This document shows positions 8,445 through 15,947 of a stretch of 40,138 nt of DNA, piece by piece; within the stretch, counting starts at the first letter, position 1; each line of letters starts with the position of its first letter. The stretch is taken from positions 1-40,138 of the IMG/VR virus record IMGVR_UViG_3300042323_000856. One strand, 5' to 3'. This DNA is from a virus. The notes under the pieces are model-generated. The model saw only the letters and a program-made list of their open reading frames with translations. It was not told the DNA's origin and searched no databases. Position numbers and translations under genes: made by a program.

Positions 8445-10339
8445 TGCGTAAAAAACGGGTTTTAATTCATAGCAACTTTTGTAAAATGTTTACCGGCTTT
8501 GGTAAGCATAAAAAGAATCTATTATCATATCTATATAATACCGGCAAATACGATATAATAGAATTAAGTAATGGATATACTTGGGAATCTGAACAATTAA
8601 AATTTGTTCCTTGGGAATCTTACGGTACGTTACCTAGCGATCCAGAGATTCATAAAGAAATAGCTATTGATGAAAGACGTAAAAATGCTGCTGGCTATGG
8701 AGCCGAAATGATTGATCATGCAGTAAAAGAATTAAAACCCGATATTTATTTAGGAATCGAAGACGTTTGGGCGTTCAATGGCTTTATAGAAAAAGAATGG
8801 TGGAATAAAATTCATTGCATCGTTCATACGACATTAGACAGTCTTCCAATACTTCCTGATGCGGTTAACGCCGCAGACAAGATAAAGAATTATTTTGTTT
8901 GGGCATCGTTCGCTGAAAAAGCGATGCATAAACTTGGTCACACTCATGTAAAAACCGTACATGGAACATTAGACGCTTCTTCTTTTTATCGTCTTACTGA
9001 TGAAAATAGATTAAAATTAAGAAATAGATTTAAGCTATCAGATGAATACATTATTGGTTTCGTTTTTAGAAACCAATTGCGTAAATCAGTTCCAAATTTA
9101 CTCGATGGTTTCAAACTATTTCAAGAAAATAATAAACAATCCAAAGTAAAACTTCTTTTACATACCTCTTGGAACGAAGGTTGGGATATATTAAAGCTTT
9201 TAAAAGAAAAAGAAATTGATACAAAAAACATATTAACTACTTATATATGTAAAAATTGCAACGCTTATAATGTAAAATCATTTTCGTCTCATGTTGTAAA
9301 TTGTGATTTTTGTCGCACACAAAATAGCTGCGAAACCACCAATGTTAAAACAGGAGTAAATGAACAACAATTGAATGAGATATATAATCTTATGGATGTA
9401 TATTGTCATCCATTCACTTCTGGCGGACAAGAAATCCCAATTCAAGAAGCAAAACTGACTGAATTAATAACTCTCGTCACTAATTATAGTTGTGGCGAAG
9501 ATTGTTCCACAGAAGCTAGTGGAGGCTTTCCTCTTGAATGGGCTGAATACAGAGAGCCTGGAACTCAATTCATTAAAGCTTCTACATTGCCAACTAGCAT
9601 TTTTTCTCAATTACAGCATGTATATAATTTACCATTAGAAACCAAGAAACTATTGGGTAAATCAGCAAGACAATTTGTAATAGATAATTATAGCATAGAA
9701 GTCGTTGGTAAGTTTTTTGAAAATTTATTCGATAGTTTTCCGCATGTAGATTATGTTTTTGAAAATAAAAAATTAAAATGCGATGCATTTTACGATCCAG
9801 ATCCCAATTTACAAGATAAAGAATGGGTAGAATCTTTATATGACAACATCTTAACGAAACAAGATCCAGCAGGTGTCGTTCATTGGATGCAAAGATTAAA
9901 AGCTGATCTTAAAAGATCTGATGTATTAAATTATTTCAGAAAAGTAGCTTTGTCAGAAAATCAAAATTCGTTTTTAGATGAAATGCTTTCTTCTCTCAAA
10001 GAAAATAAAGATTCAAAAAAAATAGCATTTATTCAACCCAATGGAGTTGAAGAAATTATTATTGCCACATCTTTAGTAACTTCTATTAAGAAGACCTATC
10101 CTGATTATGATATTTATTTCTTCACAAGAAACGAGTATTTTGATTTAATAAATTCGCATCCTGATGTTAAAAAAGTCTTAAACTATTTTAATAAAATGGA
10201 TGATCCGTTATTTTTCGAAGGCAAAGGAGCTAATAATAAATATTTTGATATAGTGTTTGCGCCATATCTATCTATTAATAATAATTACTTCAGAAACGCA
10301 GAAGATATTATTCAATATAACATATATGAATCTAACTGA
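8444..10339 (+). CDS. GT4 glycosyltransferase - DUF4214 - GT9 N-terminal half fusion
   Basis: This 631-residue protein has three parts. Residues 1-430 look like a GT-B fold family-4 glycosyltransferase, with a sugar-nucleotide binding region around FTSGGQEIPIQEAKLTE (325-340). A zinc-ribbon-like insertion has C269, C272, C287 and C290. Residues about 460-505 resemble DUF4214 (WVESLYDNIL ... DPAGVVHW). From about 525 the sequence follows the N-terminal half of ADP-heptosyltransferases of family GT9 (KKIAFIQPNGVEEI, ATSLVTSIKKTYPDYDIYFF, SHPDVKKVLNY). The frame ends where the GT9 C-terminal half begins in the next gene. It may glycosylate phage or host surface molecules; donor and acceptor cannot be told from sequence. 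Confidence 0.7.
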   Translation: MRKKRVLIHSNFCKMFTGFGKHKKNLLSYLYNTGKYDIIELSNGYTWESEQLKFVPWESYGTLPSDPEIHKEIAIDERRKNAAGYGAEMIDHAVKELKPDIYLGIEDVWAFNGFIEKEWWNKIHCIVHTTLDSLPILPDAVNAADKIKNYFVWASFAEKAMHKLGHTHVKTVHGTLDASSFYRLTDENRLKLRNRFKLSDEYIIGFVFRNQLRKSVPNLLDGFKLFQENNKQSKVKLLLHTSWNEGWDILKLLKEKEIDTKNILTTYICKNCNAYNVKSFSSHVVNCDFCRTQNSCETTNVKTGVNEQQLNEIYNLMDVYCHPFTSGGQEIPIQEAKLTELITLVTNYSCGEDCSTEASGGFPLEWAEYREPGTQFIKASTLPTSIFSQLQHVYNLPLETKKLLGKSARQFVIDNYSIEVVGKFFENLFDSFPHVDYVFENKKLKCDAFYDPDPNLQDKEWVESLYDNILTKQDPAGVVHWMQRLKADLKRSDVLNYFRKVALSENQNSFLDEMLSSLKENKDSKKIAFIQPNGVEEIIIATSLVTSIKKTYPDYDIYFFTRNEYFDLINSHPDVKKVLNYFNKMDDPLFFEGKGANNKYFDIVFAPYLSINNNYFRNAEDIIQYNIYESN

Positions 10340-11519
10340 AAAAATGGCTTTAGATTGCGGAGTTAAAATCTCCAAACCTTATCTTGATAAATATTTTCTG
10401 CCAATCAAAAATGATAATTATATAATTATCGACACAAGAAGCAAAAACGATACTGGTGAATATGATTATTTTAATGATGTCCTTGATCTTATTAAAGATT
10501 ACTTAAAAGAAGCTAATATAGATGTTTTTCAACTAGCAACCGAGAAAAATAATAAACTTGCTTGCAGTAAATGCTACATAACGATAAACAAAAAACAAGA
10601 AAACTATTTGATATCGAAAGCTAAACTGTTAATTTCTAATGAAAATTATAGTTTATACATCGCTTCTGTTTTTAATGTAAAATCTATTGGTTTGTATTCT
10701 ATATTTAATCCAAAAAACACACAACCAGTTTGGAATCAAAATTCTCAAATAATTTTAGAATCTGACAGAGACGGTAACTTACCTTCATACGGAAGCTTAA
10801 AAGAAACTCCAAAAACAATTAATTTAATCAGCCCTTATGTAATCGCTAAAAACATATTAGATAATTTAAATATTAAAAATGATCTTCATAGATTTGAATT
10901 GGTCAGTCTTGGTAATAGTTTTAATCAAAAAATCGTAGAGATTGTTCCAGATTTTATATCTGGAGAAGATTTCATGAAAGGGCGATCAATAAATTTACGA
11001 CTAGATTACATAAAAAATTTAAATGTTTCTGTGTTTAATTATTGGATGGCTAATAGAAAAGTAAATATTATCACAGACAAAGATATAAACATAAATCTTA
11101 TAGCTCCTCATAGAAGCAATATCATTCTTATGACTATAATGATGTCAGAAAACATATCTGAAAAATTCTTAAAACACTGCAAAACGATAGGTCTTAAATT
11201 AAAAATATTTTGCGACGACAAAGAAAAGCTAAATGAATATAAATTTAAATTTTTAGATTGGGACATAAATAAAGATTTTGAAAACGACTCGGCTTTGGAA
11301 AAGCTGCCAACAATTTCAGAGAAGTCTAAATTCATTAGCTCTAAGATTTTAATATCCAAAGGGAAACAATTTTCCTGCAAGGCCAATCATACCTTGAACA
11401 AACACCTTGACAATTCAGACGAATGTGTTATTCTCTCAAGAGAGTTCGAAAAAGAAATCGAATTCTTTAAAATCTACAATGAGCGAGAAGAACCCACATC
11501 TAACACCCCAATCGCGTAA
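10326..11519 (+). CDS. GT9-like glycosyltransferase C-terminal half (split from upstream gene)
   Basis: This 397-residue protein starts with MNLTEKMALDCGVK, which reads like the middle of a heptosyltransferase. Residues about 110-160 (ISKAKLLISNENYSLYIASV ... SIGLYSIFNP) match the second Rossmann domain of GT9 enzymes, where the nucleotide-sugar binds. The remaining 200 residues are unrecognised and may be an added domain. It overlaps the upstream gene by 14 nt in the +1 frame, so it may arise from translational coupling, programmed +1 frameshifting or a real mutation. The ATG at 10326 is preferred to an earlier ATG at 10257, because the earlier one lies deep inside the upstream coding region. 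A promoter sits inside its 3' end at 11407. Confidence 0.6.
   Translation: MNLTEKMALDCGVKISKPYLDKYFLPIKNDNYIIIDTRSKNDTGEYDYFNDVLDLIKDYLKEANIDVFQLATEKNNKLACSKCYITINKKQENYLISKAKLLISNENYSLYIASVFNVKSIGLYSIFNPKNTQPVWNQNSQIILESDRDGNLPSYGSLKETPKTINLISPYVIAKNILDNLNIKNDLHRFELVSLGNSFNQKIVEIVPDFISGEDFMKGRSINLRLDYIKNLNVSVFNYWMANRKVNIITDKDININLIAPHRSNIILMTIMMSENISEKFLKHCKTIGLKLKIFCDDKEKLNEYKFKFLDWDINKDFENDSALEKLPTISEKSKFISSKILISKGKQFSCKANHTLNKHLDNSDECVILSREFEKEIEFFKIYNEREEPTSNTPIA
11407..11434 (+). promoter_or_regulatory. Internal promoter for the 11479 gene
   Basis: TTGACA (11407-11412), a 16-nt spacer ending in TGT, and TATTCT (11429-11434) form an extended -10 promoter inside the end of the GT9 gene. 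Transcription would start near 11441, leaving a leader of about 38 nt before the ATG at 11479. Confidence 0.6.
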
Positions 11520-12228
11520 TGCATGGGGTCTAATTCAAGGAATAGATTACAAGACAAATGAAGACGGCTCAATCAACTGGCGAGCAATGGTTAAACCAGA
11601 GCATCTATTTCCTAATAGAGGCTGGTTTGAATCGCGCAAACAGCAGATGCCAACTTCGATTGAAGGTCTTGCTGACAATCAACTTCTTATCAAGCTGTCT
11701 GGTATTAAAGAACTTGCAAAACTACGAGGTTATACAAGCGTAAAATACGATGTTGTTAAATGTGAAGCGTCTTATGTCGCCATTAAATGCGGTATAACAT
11801 GGATTTCAAATTATGAATCAGAACATGAAAGCTACTACGAAGATATCGCAAACGCTACAGTCAATAACACTTCAGATTTTGCTGTCAAATTTTTGGAGAC
11901 GATTGCAGCTAATCGTGCATTCGTTAGGTCTGTAAGAAACTTTCTAGGCGTACATATCGTAGGTAGCGATGAAATCGATGCTTCTAAGAAGGGAACCCCT
12001 TCAGTATTTGAAGATGATAATGAAGTCGCTCTTCCTTCTTCTCAAGGCATGTTAGAAAAGACTGCCAAGAATTCTGGACTCAGTAATTTTGAAGAGTTTC
12101 AAGATTACCTTCGAAACGCTTGGAAGCTTGGCGTTTATAAGAATGCCGAAGCTAAAGTTTGGACTTGTTACAATGATATTCCCGCAAAAGAAGCTAGAAT
12201 TTTAATGTCAATGTTAAAAGATAAGTAA
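11479..12228 (+). CDS. Conserved phage protein, possible ssDNA-annealing protein
   Basis: This 249-residue protein overlaps the previous gene by 41 nt. The start at 11479 is chosen because it gives MSEKNPHLTPQSRNAW and leaves room for the promoter at 11407. The middle part (KLSGIKELAKLRGYTSVKYD, then IANATVNN and ETIAANRAFVRSVRNFLGV) has the alternation of strands and a basic helix reminiscent of Rad52/Sak-type single-strand annealing proteins, but no diagnostic motif is certain. The C-terminal 60 residues look like a separate helical domain. Its neighbours (dUTPase, ssDNA-binding protein, polymerase) agree with a recombination or replication role. Treat the function as tentative; the coding call is firm. 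Confidence 0.6.
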   Translation: MSEKNPHLTPQSRNAWGLIQGIDYKTNEDGSINWRAMVKPEHLFPNRGWFESRKQQMPTSIEGLADNQLLIKLSGIKELAKLRGYTSVKYDVVKCEASYVAIKCGITWISNYESEHESYYEDIANATVNNTSDFAVKFLETIAANRAFVRSVRNFLGVHIVGSDEIDASKKGTPSVFEDDNEVALPSSQGMLEKTAKNSGLSNFEEFQDYLRNAWKLGVYKNAEAKVWTCYNDIPAKEARILMSMLKDK

Positions 12229-12229
12229 T

Positions 12230-12670
12230 ATGTATAAAGAAGTTCTACAAATAAACATTAAGAAACTTTCTGATAATGCAATAATCCCTACTCAAGGGAC
12301 GAGATTTGCTGCTGGATATGATTTGTATGCAGCAGAAGACGCTTTAGTTAATAAAGGCTGTAGAAAGCTAATCAAGACCAATATCTCAATGGAGATCTTT
12401 CCCGGTTATTATGGACGCATTGCTCCTCGATCTGGTTTGGCTTATAAAAATGGCATTGATATTTTAGCTGGCGTTATTGATTGCGATTATCGTGGAGATA
12501 TTGGGGTTATTCTTTATAATACAGATGATAGTGTTGATTTCTTAGTAAAAAAAGGAGATAGAATAGCCCAAATAATTTTTGAATCTTGTTATACAGTTAA
12601 TTTTAATGAGAGAAAAGATTTATGTAACACATCGAGAGAGAACAGTGGTTTTGGATCTACAGGCGTATGA
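12230..12670 (+). CDS. dut: Deoxyuridine triphosphatase (trimeric dUTPase)
   Basis: The 146-residue enzyme hydrolyses dUTP to dUMP and pyrophosphate, keeping uracil out of DNA and supplying dUMP for thymidylate synthesis. All five dUTPase motifs are visible: AAGYDLYA, APRSGLAYKNG, GVIDCDYRGDIGVILYN, GDRIAQIIF, and the C-terminal P-loop-like arm RENSGFGSTG. The length is normal for the homotrimeric family. It works with the dCMP deaminase at 20473 and ThyX at 32866. It starts 1 nt after the preceding stop and ends with an ATGA overlap with the next gene. Confidence 0.95.
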   Translation: MYKEVLQINIKKLSDNAIIPTQGTRFAAGYDLYAAEDALVNKGCRKLIKTNISMEIFPGYYGRIAPRSGLAYKNGIDILAGVIDCDYRGDIGVILYNTDDSVDFLVKKGDRIAQIIFESCYTVNFNERKDLCNTSRENSGFGSTGV

Positions 12671-12948
12671 ACGATAAACATATTAAAAAGATAATAGATA
12701 AACAATTTAAAATTGCTAATTTAGATATAAAATACGAAGATATTTGCAATAATCAAGTACCAAATTGGTATCAGAAGTATACATATTCCCCAGAAGAGAA
12801 TGAGAAGTGGAAGAACTGGACGATGAAGTATATGCGCGAAAAGATGAAGCTTACCAAAGATAAAGCATTGATAGAGACGGCTTGGATTGATTTGAATTTT
12901 GGACTTAAAACTTCAACTCGTTCTATAAAAAACAACAAGAAGAAGTGA
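12667..12948 (+). CDS. Conserved phage hypothetical protein
   Basis: This 93-residue, highly charged, mostly helical protein has a Trp/Tyr-rich centre (PNWYQKYTYSPEENEKWKNW). Such small proteins recur in phage genomes without a known function. It is translationally coupled to dut (ATGA) and to the next gene by 4 nt, so it belongs to the same transcript. There is no membrane segment, and the Lys-rich C-terminus may bind nucleic acid. Confidence 0.7.
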   Translation: MNDKHIKKIIDKQFKIANLDIKYEDICNNQVPNWYQKYTYSPEENEKWKNWTMKYMREKMKLTKDKALIETAWIDLNFGLKTSTRSIKNNKKK

Positions 12949-13226
12949 AAAAAAACAAAGATTTAGGTCTATTGGATCTTTGTAAAGTTCTTGATACTGA
13001 TTATATAGATTATGGAGGAAAAATATCTCGCTGGGCTGATCCTGATGCTGAGTACAATGATTGTAGCGGCGGGTGTAAGCATTTTATTCCTTTATACAAT
13101 CAGAAATATAGAGATGCAGACTTTGATTACGGAGTCTGTGCAAATAAAAAAAGTAAAAGATGTGGACTACTAACTTTCGAACATCAAGCTGGTTTTGGAT
13201 GTTTTGAAGTAGAAAAGCTTAGGTGA
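12945..13226 (+). CDS. Cysteine-rich phage hypothetical protein, GTG start
   Basis: This 93-residue protein begins with GTG, set by the 4-nt overlap with the previous gene. Residues 44-86 hold DCSGGCKHF, YGVCANKKSKRCG and FGCFE, a pattern of paired cysteines that suggests a small metal-binding or disulfide-free zinc fold. Its last 5 nt (13222-13226) overlap the 5' end of tRNA-Ser, an unusually tight packing. Function is unknown. Confidence 0.7.
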   Translation: MKKNKDLGLLDLCKVLDTDYIDYGGKISRWADPDAEYNDCSGGCKHFIPLYNQKYRDADFDYGVCANKKSKRCGLLTFEHQAGFGCFEVEKLR

Positions 13227-13314
13227 GGTGGCCGAGTCTGGTTTATGGCAGAATTCTACTAAAATTCCGTACTCCAAAAGAGTACCGAAGGTTCAAATCC
13301 TTCTCTCACCGCCA
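13222..13314 (+). tRNA. tRNA-Ser, anticodon ACT
   Basis: This is a 93-nt type II tRNA. The acceptor GGTGAGG pairs with TCTCACC (one G-U pair). The anticodon stem GAATT/AATTC encloses the loop CTACTAA, giving anticodon ACT at 13258-13260. A long variable arm is built on GTACTC/GAGTAC, and the T-arm is GAAGG/CCTTC. Discriminator G and an encoded CCA follow. The long variable arm and G73 fit serine. ACT reads AGT codons and is rare in bacteria, where GCT is the rule. The 5' end overlaps the previous CDS. Confidence 0.85.
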
Positions 13315-13322
13315 ATTTAAAT

Positions 13323-13396
13323 TGTCCGATGGTGTAACGGTAGCACAAAAGACTTTGACTCTTTTTGTATAGGTTCAAATCCTGTTCGGACAACCA
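13323..13396 (+). tRNA. tRNA-Gln, anticodon TTG
   Basis: This is a 74-nt tRNA with acceptor TGTCCGA/TCGGACA, D stem GTGT/GCAC, anticodon stem AAAGA/TCTTT and loop CTTTGAC giving TTG (CAA codons). The T-arm is ATAGG/CCTGT, followed by discriminator A and an encoded CCA. It lies 8 nt after tRNA-Ser. It suits an AT-rich genome in which CAA is the common Gln codon. Confidence 0.92.
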
Positions 13397-13470
13397 TTTT
13401 ATAACGCAAGAAGTAGATACCATATTAAACAAATTAATTTAATCAATCAAAACTATAGAAAAAAACATAT

Positions 13471-14085
13471 ATGTCTTACTCACAATTAGGTCAAGATTTA
13501 GAAGTTATTAAAACATATAATAACAAAGAAAATGGATTTTTTATTGAAATCGGCGCAAGCGATGGAATATATTTTTCAAATACATATTTACTTGAAACAA
13601 AATATAAATGGCGCGGAATTTGTTGTGAACCTATTCCTCACAATTTTAAAAAATTAGTTGAAAATAGACCAAACTCTATATGTTACGATAAAGCAGTATA
13701 TAATAAGAGCGGGCTAACACTTAATTTTGATATAATAAATTATTGGGATGTATTGTCTGGTATATCTGATCACATCGATCCTGCTAAATCTTATACAGAT
13801 AACGATAAAAATACTATTCAAGTTCAAACAATTTCTTTGTTAGATGTGTTAAATAACGCGAACGCTCCATCATTTATTGAATATATGTCATTAGATACAG
13901 AAGGGTCTGAATTTGAAATCCTTAAAAATTTTGATTTTGAAAAATATACCTTTGGATTAATCGATGTAGAACATAATCACATTGAATCGAGAAGGACTGA
14001 AATTAAAAATTTATTATTATTAAAAGGATATATCTATAAGGGTGAAAATCAATGGGATGATATGTATAAGCATAATTCTATTTGA
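13471..14085 (+). CDS. FkbM-family SAM-dependent methyltransferase
   Basis: This 204-residue protein matches the FkbM methyltransferase family. The N-terminus SYSQLGQDLEVI leads to the SAM-binding strand-loop FFIEIGASDG (about 23-32), then CCEPIPHNF, and the later YMSLDTEGSEFEIL (about 136-149), which is diagnostic. FkbM enzymes usually methylate hydroxyls of sugars or natural products. Together with the glycosyltransferases at 8.4-11.5 kb it may decorate a glycan. It stands alone after the tRNAs; the upstream 74 nt are AT-rich with no obvious promoter. Confidence 0.85.
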   Translation: MSYSQLGQDLEVIKTYNNKENGFFIEIGASDGIYFSNTYLLETKYKWRGICCEPIPHNFKKLVENRPNSICYDKAVYNKSGLTLNFDIINYWDVLSGISDHIDPAKSYTDNDKNTIQVQTISLLDVLNNANAPSFIEYMSLDTEGSEFEILKNFDFEKYTFGLIDVEHNHIESRRTEIKNLLLLKGYIYKGENQWDDMYKHNSI

Positions 14086-14133
14086 ATTTACATTTTAAAT
14101 CTATAAAGATATATAAAAAATTAAAACAACAAT

Positions 14134-14262
14134 ATGAGTGCTGGTAAAGGCGATAAACCAAGGAATTGTTTTAGCAAACAATATAAAGAAAATCACGATT
14201 CAATCAATTGGGGACGCAAGAATACAAAAAAAATTAAAAAAGGCTCCAATAGTGAACGATAA
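14134..14262 (+). CDS. Small phage protein of the SGKGDKPR type
   Basis: This 42-residue protein begins MSAGKGDKPRNCFSKQY, a basic N-terminal motif (SGKGDKPRP-like) shared by many small phage proteins of unknown function. The rest is basic and short (NWGRKNTKKIKKGS). The recognisable motif in this frame, rather than the overlapping one, supports the ATG at 14134. It may bind nucleic acid. Confidence 0.65.
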   Translation: MSAGKGDKPRNCFSKQYKENHDSINWGRKNTKKIKKGSNSER

Positions 14263-14467
14263 TGTTTCAAATATACATAGAGCGGTGAACGTCTTTACCT
14301 TATCTGATAAAGATATTAAAAAATACAACCTAGTTAAAATAGGCGAGTTGTTTAAAAAAGATGATTATCTATTACTGTACGACGATCAATACGTTAAAAT
14401 TAGTGACGGTAATCTTCTTTTAAAATTTAAAATAACAAAAGAAAACTCCGTGTATAGAAAAAAGTAA
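14252..14467 (+). CDS. Small hypothetical protein, GTG start
   Basis: This frame is 71 residues long from the GTG at 14252. That start overlaps the end of the previous small gene by 11 nt and avoids the out-of-frame reading of its first 110 nt. It contains DDYLLLYDDQYVKI and GNLLLKFKI, a probable small beta domain. No family is recognised. The exact start is uncertain. Confidence 0.5.
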   Translation: MNDNVSNIHRAVNVFTLSDKDIKKYNLVKIGELFKKDDYLLLYDDQYVKISDGNLLLKFKITKENSVYRKK

Positions 14468-14500
14468 TAGCGGATAATTTTTATATTTTCTTTTTATCAT

Positions 14501-14520
14501 TATCTGTGTAACAACAGATA
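14501..14520 (+). promoter_or_regulatory. Start-abutting hairpin with GTGTAA-N8-ATG
   Basis: TATCTGT (14501-14507) pairs with ACAGATA (14514-14520), so the hairpin includes the A of the ATG at 14520. GTGTAA (14506-14511) runs into its loop and ends exactly 8 nt before the ATG. This would allow control by either strand opening (promoter) or start-codon hiding (RNA). Confidence 0.55.
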
Positions 14521-15479
14521 TGACTTTCAAGCTACCAATATTTATTATATTGGTTTTTTTATTTACTGGATGTTTTTCTACAATCAAGCCTTCTAAACAA
14601 ATCGATGACAATCAAAAGATTATCGCGAAAGAAGAAAAAAAAGTAGATAACACTTTAGTAGAAATCGAAAAGAACGACAAAGGTAAGAAAATACAAACCT
14701 CTGGGCTTTCAATCGGCATTCAACATTCTTTAAATCAAGTTACTAATGCTCCTGTGCAAGTAGACACGGCATTAAAATTGAACGAAAGAGTTATTTCCAT
14801 TGTCGGTTCGCCTCACATAGACGAAACAAAAAGAATTAAAGCTACAGTAGATCTTTTAAACTCCGCTTTAGTTGAAGAACGTAAAAAAGGCGAAGAGTTA
14901 TTAACTCAAAGAGACGAACTAATAAATAAACTTCAAAAAGAAAAATCAGAATTAAATCAAAAATACGACGATCAACTCTGGCAACTAACCGATAAAGCTA
15001 AAGAAGTAGCCAAAGAAGCTGATCAAAATAAAGCTGTATTAGATTCAATGAGCGGAATGTTTGGTCTTAATGCAGTATTTTGGGGATTAAAGAAATTTAT
15101 TGTTAGCGCGTTAACTGCGATATTAGTATTTGTTGTAGTATTCGTTCTTCTTCGTTTATTGGCTACGGTTCATCCTGCTGCCGCCGCTGCATTCTCAATA
15201 TTTAATATGTTGGGATCTGCAATCATATCTATTCTTAAAGCTCTTACTCCCAAAGCTTTTGAAATGTGTGATTTCGCAACAAAAGATAAGGTTGATGAAT
15301 TTAAATCTCCTCTTGTTAAAATTGTAGATGTTATTCAAGAATTGAAAGTAAAACAGAAAGAATCTCCTGATAGAGTATATCCATTAAATGAATTACTAAA
15401 ACGTTTCGAGAAAGAAATGGATAGCGATGAAAAAGATTTAATAGATAATATATTAAGAGAACAAAAGTGGATCAAATAA
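14520..15479 (+). CDS. Lipoprotein-like membrane protein with coiled coil
   Basis: This 319-residue protein starts with a signal sequence ending in a lipobox-like LFTGC (Cys18; Phe at -3 is not ideal). A charged region follows, then a long coiled coil at about 102-172, hydrophobic helices at about 192-214 and 218-241 separated by an alanine-rich stretch (HPAAAAAFS), and a charged C-terminus. It is probably exported and anchored in the envelope. No family is recognised; spanin, holin-associated or channel-accessory roles are all possible. Its neighbours downstream are the MscS-like protein and the ankyrin-cyclase, with which it may form a membrane signalling unit. The start is marked by the GTGTAA-N8 signal and a hairpin. 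Confidence 0.7.
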   Translation: MTFKLPIFIILVFLFTGCFSTIKPSKQIDDNQKIIAKEEKKVDNTLVEIEKNDKGKKIQTSGLSIGIQHSLNQVTNAPVQVDTALKLNERVISIVGSPHIDETKRIKATVDLLNSALVEERKKGEELLTQRDELINKLQKEKSELNQKYDDQLWQLTDKAKEVAKEADQNKAVLDSMSGMFGLNAVFWGLKKFIVSALTAILVFVVVFVLLRLLATVHPAAAAAFSIFNMLGSAIISILKALTPKAFEMCDFATKDKVDEFKSPLVKIVDVIQELKVKQKESPDRVYPLNELLKRFEKEMDSDEKDLIDNILREQKWIK

Positions 15480-15536
15480 CCGGCAATATACTAAAAAATA
15501 CCGGAGAACTTTAAAAAATCTATTTTATTTATTTTA

Positions 15537-15569
15537 GTGTAATCAGTTATGACACAACTGATTATATGA
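15537..15569 (+). promoter_or_regulatory. GTGTAA motif, 11-bp hairpin and 6-codon leader frame before the MscS-like gene
   Basis: GTGTAA (15537-15542) is followed after 6 nt by ATG at 15549, which opens a 6-codon frame (M-T-Q-L-I-I) whose TGA at 15567 overlaps the ATG of the MscS-like gene at 15566. The same bases form an inverted repeat, 15538-15548 with 15556-15566 (11 pairs, one G-T) around a 7-nt loop. This looks like a leader-peptide or hairpin control of the next gene. Confidence 0.5.
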
Positions 15570-15946
15570 ATACAAACGACGTACACGTTATATCACAACA
15601 AGTATTAGAATCAACTGGTCAAGATTTGACCGGCAAATATGTTTGGTTATTTATTATTGGACTTGTAGCATTAATGTTTAAGTCTAGTATCGAAAAACTT
15701 GCCGCAGCTTTATTCATGTTTGTTGGAAATGATTATAAAGAAGATGATGTCGTTTATGTAGATGGTAAACCTGGAAGAATAGTTAGAGTGGGTTTAACAA
15801 AGACCGTATTCTTCATATACGATGTTGTTGACGGAAAGGTTTTGGGCGGCAGCAAACTAGTCGTCCAAAACGAAAGACTAGCATCATTAAATATTGAAAA
15901 GCCTCTTGCTAACTTAGATCTAAGTAGATTTAAAAAACAAGACTAA
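15566..15946 (+). CDS. Minimal MscS-like protein (one membrane helix plus beta domain)
   Basis: This 126-residue protein resembles the pore helix and beta domain of small-conductance mechanosensitive channels. A hydrophobic helix lies at about 25-38, then an Ala-rich segment (IEKLAAALFMFVGND). The MscS beta-domain pattern follows: DYKEDDVVYVDGKPGRIVRV, then LTKTVFFIYD and a NERL turn at 102-105 in place of the PNG motif. The large TM1-TM2 and C-terminal cage of full MscS proteins (about 280 residues) are absent. It may form a small oligomeric pore or sensor. It sits 1 nt before the nucleotide-cyclase gene and is almost certainly co-transcribed, so ligand or signal coupling is plausible but unproven. 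Confidence 0.7.
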   Translation: MNTNDVHVISQQVLESTGQDLTGKYVWLFIIGLVALMFKSSIEKLAAALFMFVGNDYKEDDVVYVDGKPGRIVRVGLTKTVFFIYDVVDGKVLGGSKLVVQNERLASLNIEKPLANLDLSRFKKQD

Positions 15947-15947
15947 A

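Noticed and set aside
10257-10325. Earlier ATG for the GT9 C-terminal gene
   Set aside because: It lies in the coding region of the upstream gene, and its extra residues do not resemble GT9; the ATG at 10326 is in the usual TATATG context.
13251-13267. Amber-suppressor (CTA) reading of the tRNA-Ser anticodon loop
   Set aside because: The GAATT/AATTC stem fixes the 7-nt loop as CTACTAA, so the anticodon is ACT; CTA would need a shifted, unpaired stem.
14138-14251. GTG start at 14138 for the 71-residue frame
   Set aside because: It would overlap the recognisable SGKGDKPR-type protein at 14134 almost completely; a GTG at 14252 gives a normal short overlap.
15480-15530. CCGG...CCGG pairing after the lipoprotein gene as terminator
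   Set aside because: Only 4 bp can pair and no T-tract follows.
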